From Spirulinaceae cyanobacterium SM2_1_0 (GTDB lineage Bacteria; Cyanobacteriota; Cyanobacteriia; Cyanobacteriales; Spirulinaceae), in the NCBI GenBank assembly GCA_012031265.1, contig JAAUTY010000016.1, positions 1 through 64,000 of the forward strand: a stretch of DNA of 64,000 nucleotides, written 5' to 3'. The notes under the pieces were generated by a model. It ran no database searches. It worked only from the letters and a program-made list of their open reading frames with translations, and was not told the origin of the DNA. The translations under genes were made by a program, and so were the position numbers. Of this stretch, positions 62,251-64,000 are shown piece by piece (the first letter of the stretch is position 1; each line of letters starts with the position of its first letter).

Positions 62251-62460
62251 GATGCTAAGTCTGAAATCTTAGTCCGCATTGTAGCGGATGCCCACTTATC
62301 TCGGCTGGGGCTGAGGGGTCATCCTGCTTTGACGCTGTGATTTCCCACGCTGCGAGCAGCGGCGGCGCGTCTACCTCCCCCCACTGCTATTGGGTTTCAC
62401 TCCGTTCAACCCAACCGACGCCTCGCCTGCAATGTCCCCCTAATCAAGCCTGACTGAGCA

Positions 62461-62564
62461 CTAGTACTGCTACGCGGAATTTTGAGTTCTGAGTGATGAG
62501 TGCAGACAATACAGGCATCCTACGGCTCCTGAATGGGGATCTCATTTCCGCCGCCTTGTACTAG
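62461..62564 (+). repeat. 111-bp CTAG element, copy G (104 bp)
   Basis: Both CTAG ends present. Lacks 7 bp (one TTTTGAG-type unit) in the left half. The right CTAG (62561-62564) contains the TAG stop of the PIN/TRAM gene on the minus strand. Confidence 0.9.
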
Positions 62565-63646
62565 CCCTCCGCGATCGCCGTCGCGTGCGACTTCGCAAAG
62601 ATCATCCGCCCCGCCGAGGTTTGGAGTGCCGAAGTCACGATCGCACGTACCTCATCGCCGACGCGGTCATTGCCATCCTCGACCACGACCATCGTGCCAT
62701 CTTCCAGATAGCCGACGCCTTGGGTCGGTTCCTTGCCCGGTCGCAAAATCTTCAGATCCAGAGTGTCACCGGGCAGATAAATCGGGCGCACCGCTTGGCT
62801 GAGGTCGTTGACATTCAGGACATCCACCTTCTGCAAGTTTGCTACCTTGCTGAGGTTGTAGTCATTCGTCAGCAGCAAGGCATTGATCTCATGGGCGAAG
62901 CGCACCAGCTTCGCATCCACCGTGTTGACATCTTCGTAGTCAATGGGATTAATCACCACCCGATCGGGATAAGCCGCCTGCATCCGGTTGAGGATATCCA
63001 AGCCACGCCGACCGCGTGTCCGCTTCTGGTCATTGCTCGCGTCCGCCAGCATCTGCAACTCGTCCAGGACAAAGTTAGGCACGAGCAACTGGCCCTCGAC
63101 AAAACCCGTCGCTAATAGCTCTTCAATGCGACCGTCGATGATGCAGCTCGTATCCAGTACCTTGGTTGCGGCTGGTGCTAAAGTGCCCTCGGCGACGAGC
63201 ATGGACTCGATGCTGTTGGGGTTGATCAGGCGTAGGAAGGTGCGACCATGCGTGTCTGCCAAACTGACGCCCAGGAAGGAGAACATGATGCTCGCCAGCA
63301 CGGCCATTAGCGGCTTCACGAAGCCAAATTCAGACGGGATCGGCAGCAGAAAAATCGGGGCGAGGGTGAGATTAGCCAGCAGCAAACCGAAGACCCAACC
63401 CACCGCCCGGGTTAGAATTACCTCGATCGGCTGGCTACGGACATTCGCTTCAATGCGGCGATAGGTCGTCTGAGCGGTCAGACCGAGCGCCAAGCCGACA
63501 ATTGCCCCGAAGCAACCAACGATCAAGCGTACGGCTTCAACATTGGTGACTTGGGTAAGGATGTCAGCGGGTAACAGGTCGATCGACCCATAACCAACAC
63601 CAGCGCTGGCGATGACGAATAGGATGATAATGACGGCGTCTAGCAC
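62561..63646 (-). CDS. PIN/TRAM-domain membrane protein (YacL-like)
   Basis: 361 aa. Four predicted TM helices in the first 135 residues (AVIIILFVIASAGVGYGSI; LIVGCFGAIVGLALGL; VGWVFGLLLANLTLAPIFLL; PLMAVLASIMFSFLGVSL). Then a PIN domain (VLDTSCIIDGRIEELLATGF, VPNFVLDELQMLADASNDQK, VDAKLVRFAHEINALLLTND) and a C-terminal TRAM-like RNA-binding segment (GYLEDGTMVVVEDGNDRVGD). Widely conserved in cyanobacteria and Firmicutes; presumed RNase. The stop codon lies inside a 111-bp element. Confidence 0.94.
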   Translation of the reverse strand: MLDAVIIILFVIASAGVGYGSIDLLPADILTQVTNVEAVRLIVGCFGAIVGLALGLTAQTTYRRIEANVRSQPIEVILTRAVGWVFGLLLANLTLAPIFLLPIPSEFGFVKPLMAVLASIMFSFLGVSLADTHGRTFLRLINPNSIESMLVAEGTLAPAATKVLDTSCIIDGRIEELLATGFVEGQLLVPNFVLDELQMLADASNDQKRTRGRRGLDILNRMQAAYPDRVVINPIDYEDVNTVDAKLVRFAHEINALLLTNDYNLSKVANLQKVDVLNVNDLSQAVRPIYLPGDTLDLKILRPGKEPTQGVGYLEDGTMVVVEDGNDRVGDEVRAIVTSALQTSAGRMIFAKSHATAIAEG

Positions 63647-63777
63647 GAATCTTGCCTACAGCGAAATTATGAATCGGAAATGAATGTGAAGTTTAGATCG
63701 GTATTGGCAAATACCACCTAACTAACTAGGGGATAATTATTCAATATTATATCTCGGTCTTTTGTTTGCGCTGGACG

Positions 63778-63826
63778 TGAGATAACCGTCCCTATTGTCC
63801 CTATGCTCCCTATTGTCCCCATGCTA
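63778..63826. repeat. 18-bp imperfect direct repeat
   Basis: TCCCTATTGTCCCTATGC is followed at once by TCCCTATTGTCCCCATGC, in the gap before hemW, with a further part-unit to the left. Confidence 0.5.
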
Positions 63827-63864
63827 ATGCAGGTCACTGGCGATCGCCGCCGCTGTTGCCAGTG

Positions 63865-64000
63865 ATGAAGTCCGCGTCACTTGCTGGCCTGGTTGCCCCC
63901 CGCGACCCCTCCGTGCAGGCGGCTTACGTCCACATTCCGTTCTGCCGCCGTCGTTGCTTCTATTGTGATTTTCCGATCTCGGTGCTGGGCGATCGCGCCC
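63865..64000 (+). CDS. hemW: HemW-like radical SAM haem chaperone (cut by window end)
   Basis: Only the first 45 codons are in the window. From ATG 63865 the protein reaches VQAAYVHIPFCRRRCFYCDF, containing the radical-SAM CX3CX2C motif (CRRRCFYC) and the family-typical PFC(R/A)RRCFYCDF context. HemW inserts haem into respiratory proteins; older annotations call it oxygen-independent coproporphyrinogen III oxidase-like. Confidence 0.88.
   Translation, partial: MKSASLAGLVAPRDPSVQAAYVHIPFCRRRCFYCDFPISVLGDRA

Overview
This is a chromosomal segment of a cyanobacterium. HIP1 octamers (GCGATCGC) are frequent almost throughout. Lineage markers include psbM, a carboxysomal-type beta carbonic anhydrase, the C-terminal half of DNA polymerase III alpha carrying a DnaE split-intein C-fragment, a glucosylglycerol hydrolase (salt acclimation) and several cyanobacterial sensor and kinase families. 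The DNA is GC-rich by eye (mid to upper fifties percent). Glucosylglycerol metabolism suggests a marine or brackish organism. I cannot name the species.

Layout. 0-7.3 kb: glyQ, then a leftward block (DUF2064 transferase, histidine kinase, Rab/Ras-like GTPase, membrane OmpA/BON protein, coiled-coil protein). 7.5-12.4 kb: thioredoxin-like thylakoid protein, tandem universal stress protein, psbM plus a 2Fe-2S ferredoxin, lipoprotein, sfsA, carbonic anhydrase. 12.4-20.7 kb: a hydrogenase maturation locus (hypE leftward; then thioredoxin-like ferredoxin, PAS protein, SpoIIE-type phosphatase, hydrogenase protease, hypA, hypB, hypF, a Uma2 nuclease and hypC rightward). No hydrogenase structural gene and no hypD lie in the window. 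20.9-24.4 kb: secreted hydrolase, a Pro/Ala-rich protein, glycosyltransferase, tRNA-Thr(UGU). 24.5-31.1 kb: a decayed ISAs1-type insertion sequence, a methyltransferase, a metal-responsive divergent cluster (FAD oxidoreductase, CobW-like protein, two metallophosphoesterase-like proteins) and a pseudogene graveyard. 31.2-39.6 kb: two Cache sensors flanking dnaE-C, pgeF, and a Ser/Thr kinase fused to an FGE/sulfatase-modifying domain. 39.8-51.5 kb: amine oxidase, small conserved protein, ABC1/UbiB kinase, PP2C phosphatase, gghA, recQ, secreted protein, a TnpB-element remnant, Kir channel. 51.6-55.5 kb: an AT-rich island without HIP1 sites that encodes a QueC-like PP-loop protein, an XRE-ImmA/IrrE protease, a PIN-like protein and an unknown protein; it looks like an acquired defence-type operon. 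55.8-64 kb: two collapsed signalling genes, a TIR-AAA conflict protein, dihaem cytochrome, THI5-like ABC components, a PIN/TRAM protein and the start of hemW.

Two window-wide patterns stand out. First, a 111-bp element with CTAGTAC...GTACTAG ends is present in at least seven near-complete copies and several degenerate ones. Many copies sit exactly on stop codons, and two are read as protein C-termini (hypF, recQ). Second, six otherwise well-conserved genes carry seven small frameshifts, mostly explained by one missing base in a short homopolymer, so draft-sequence error is the first explanation to exclude.
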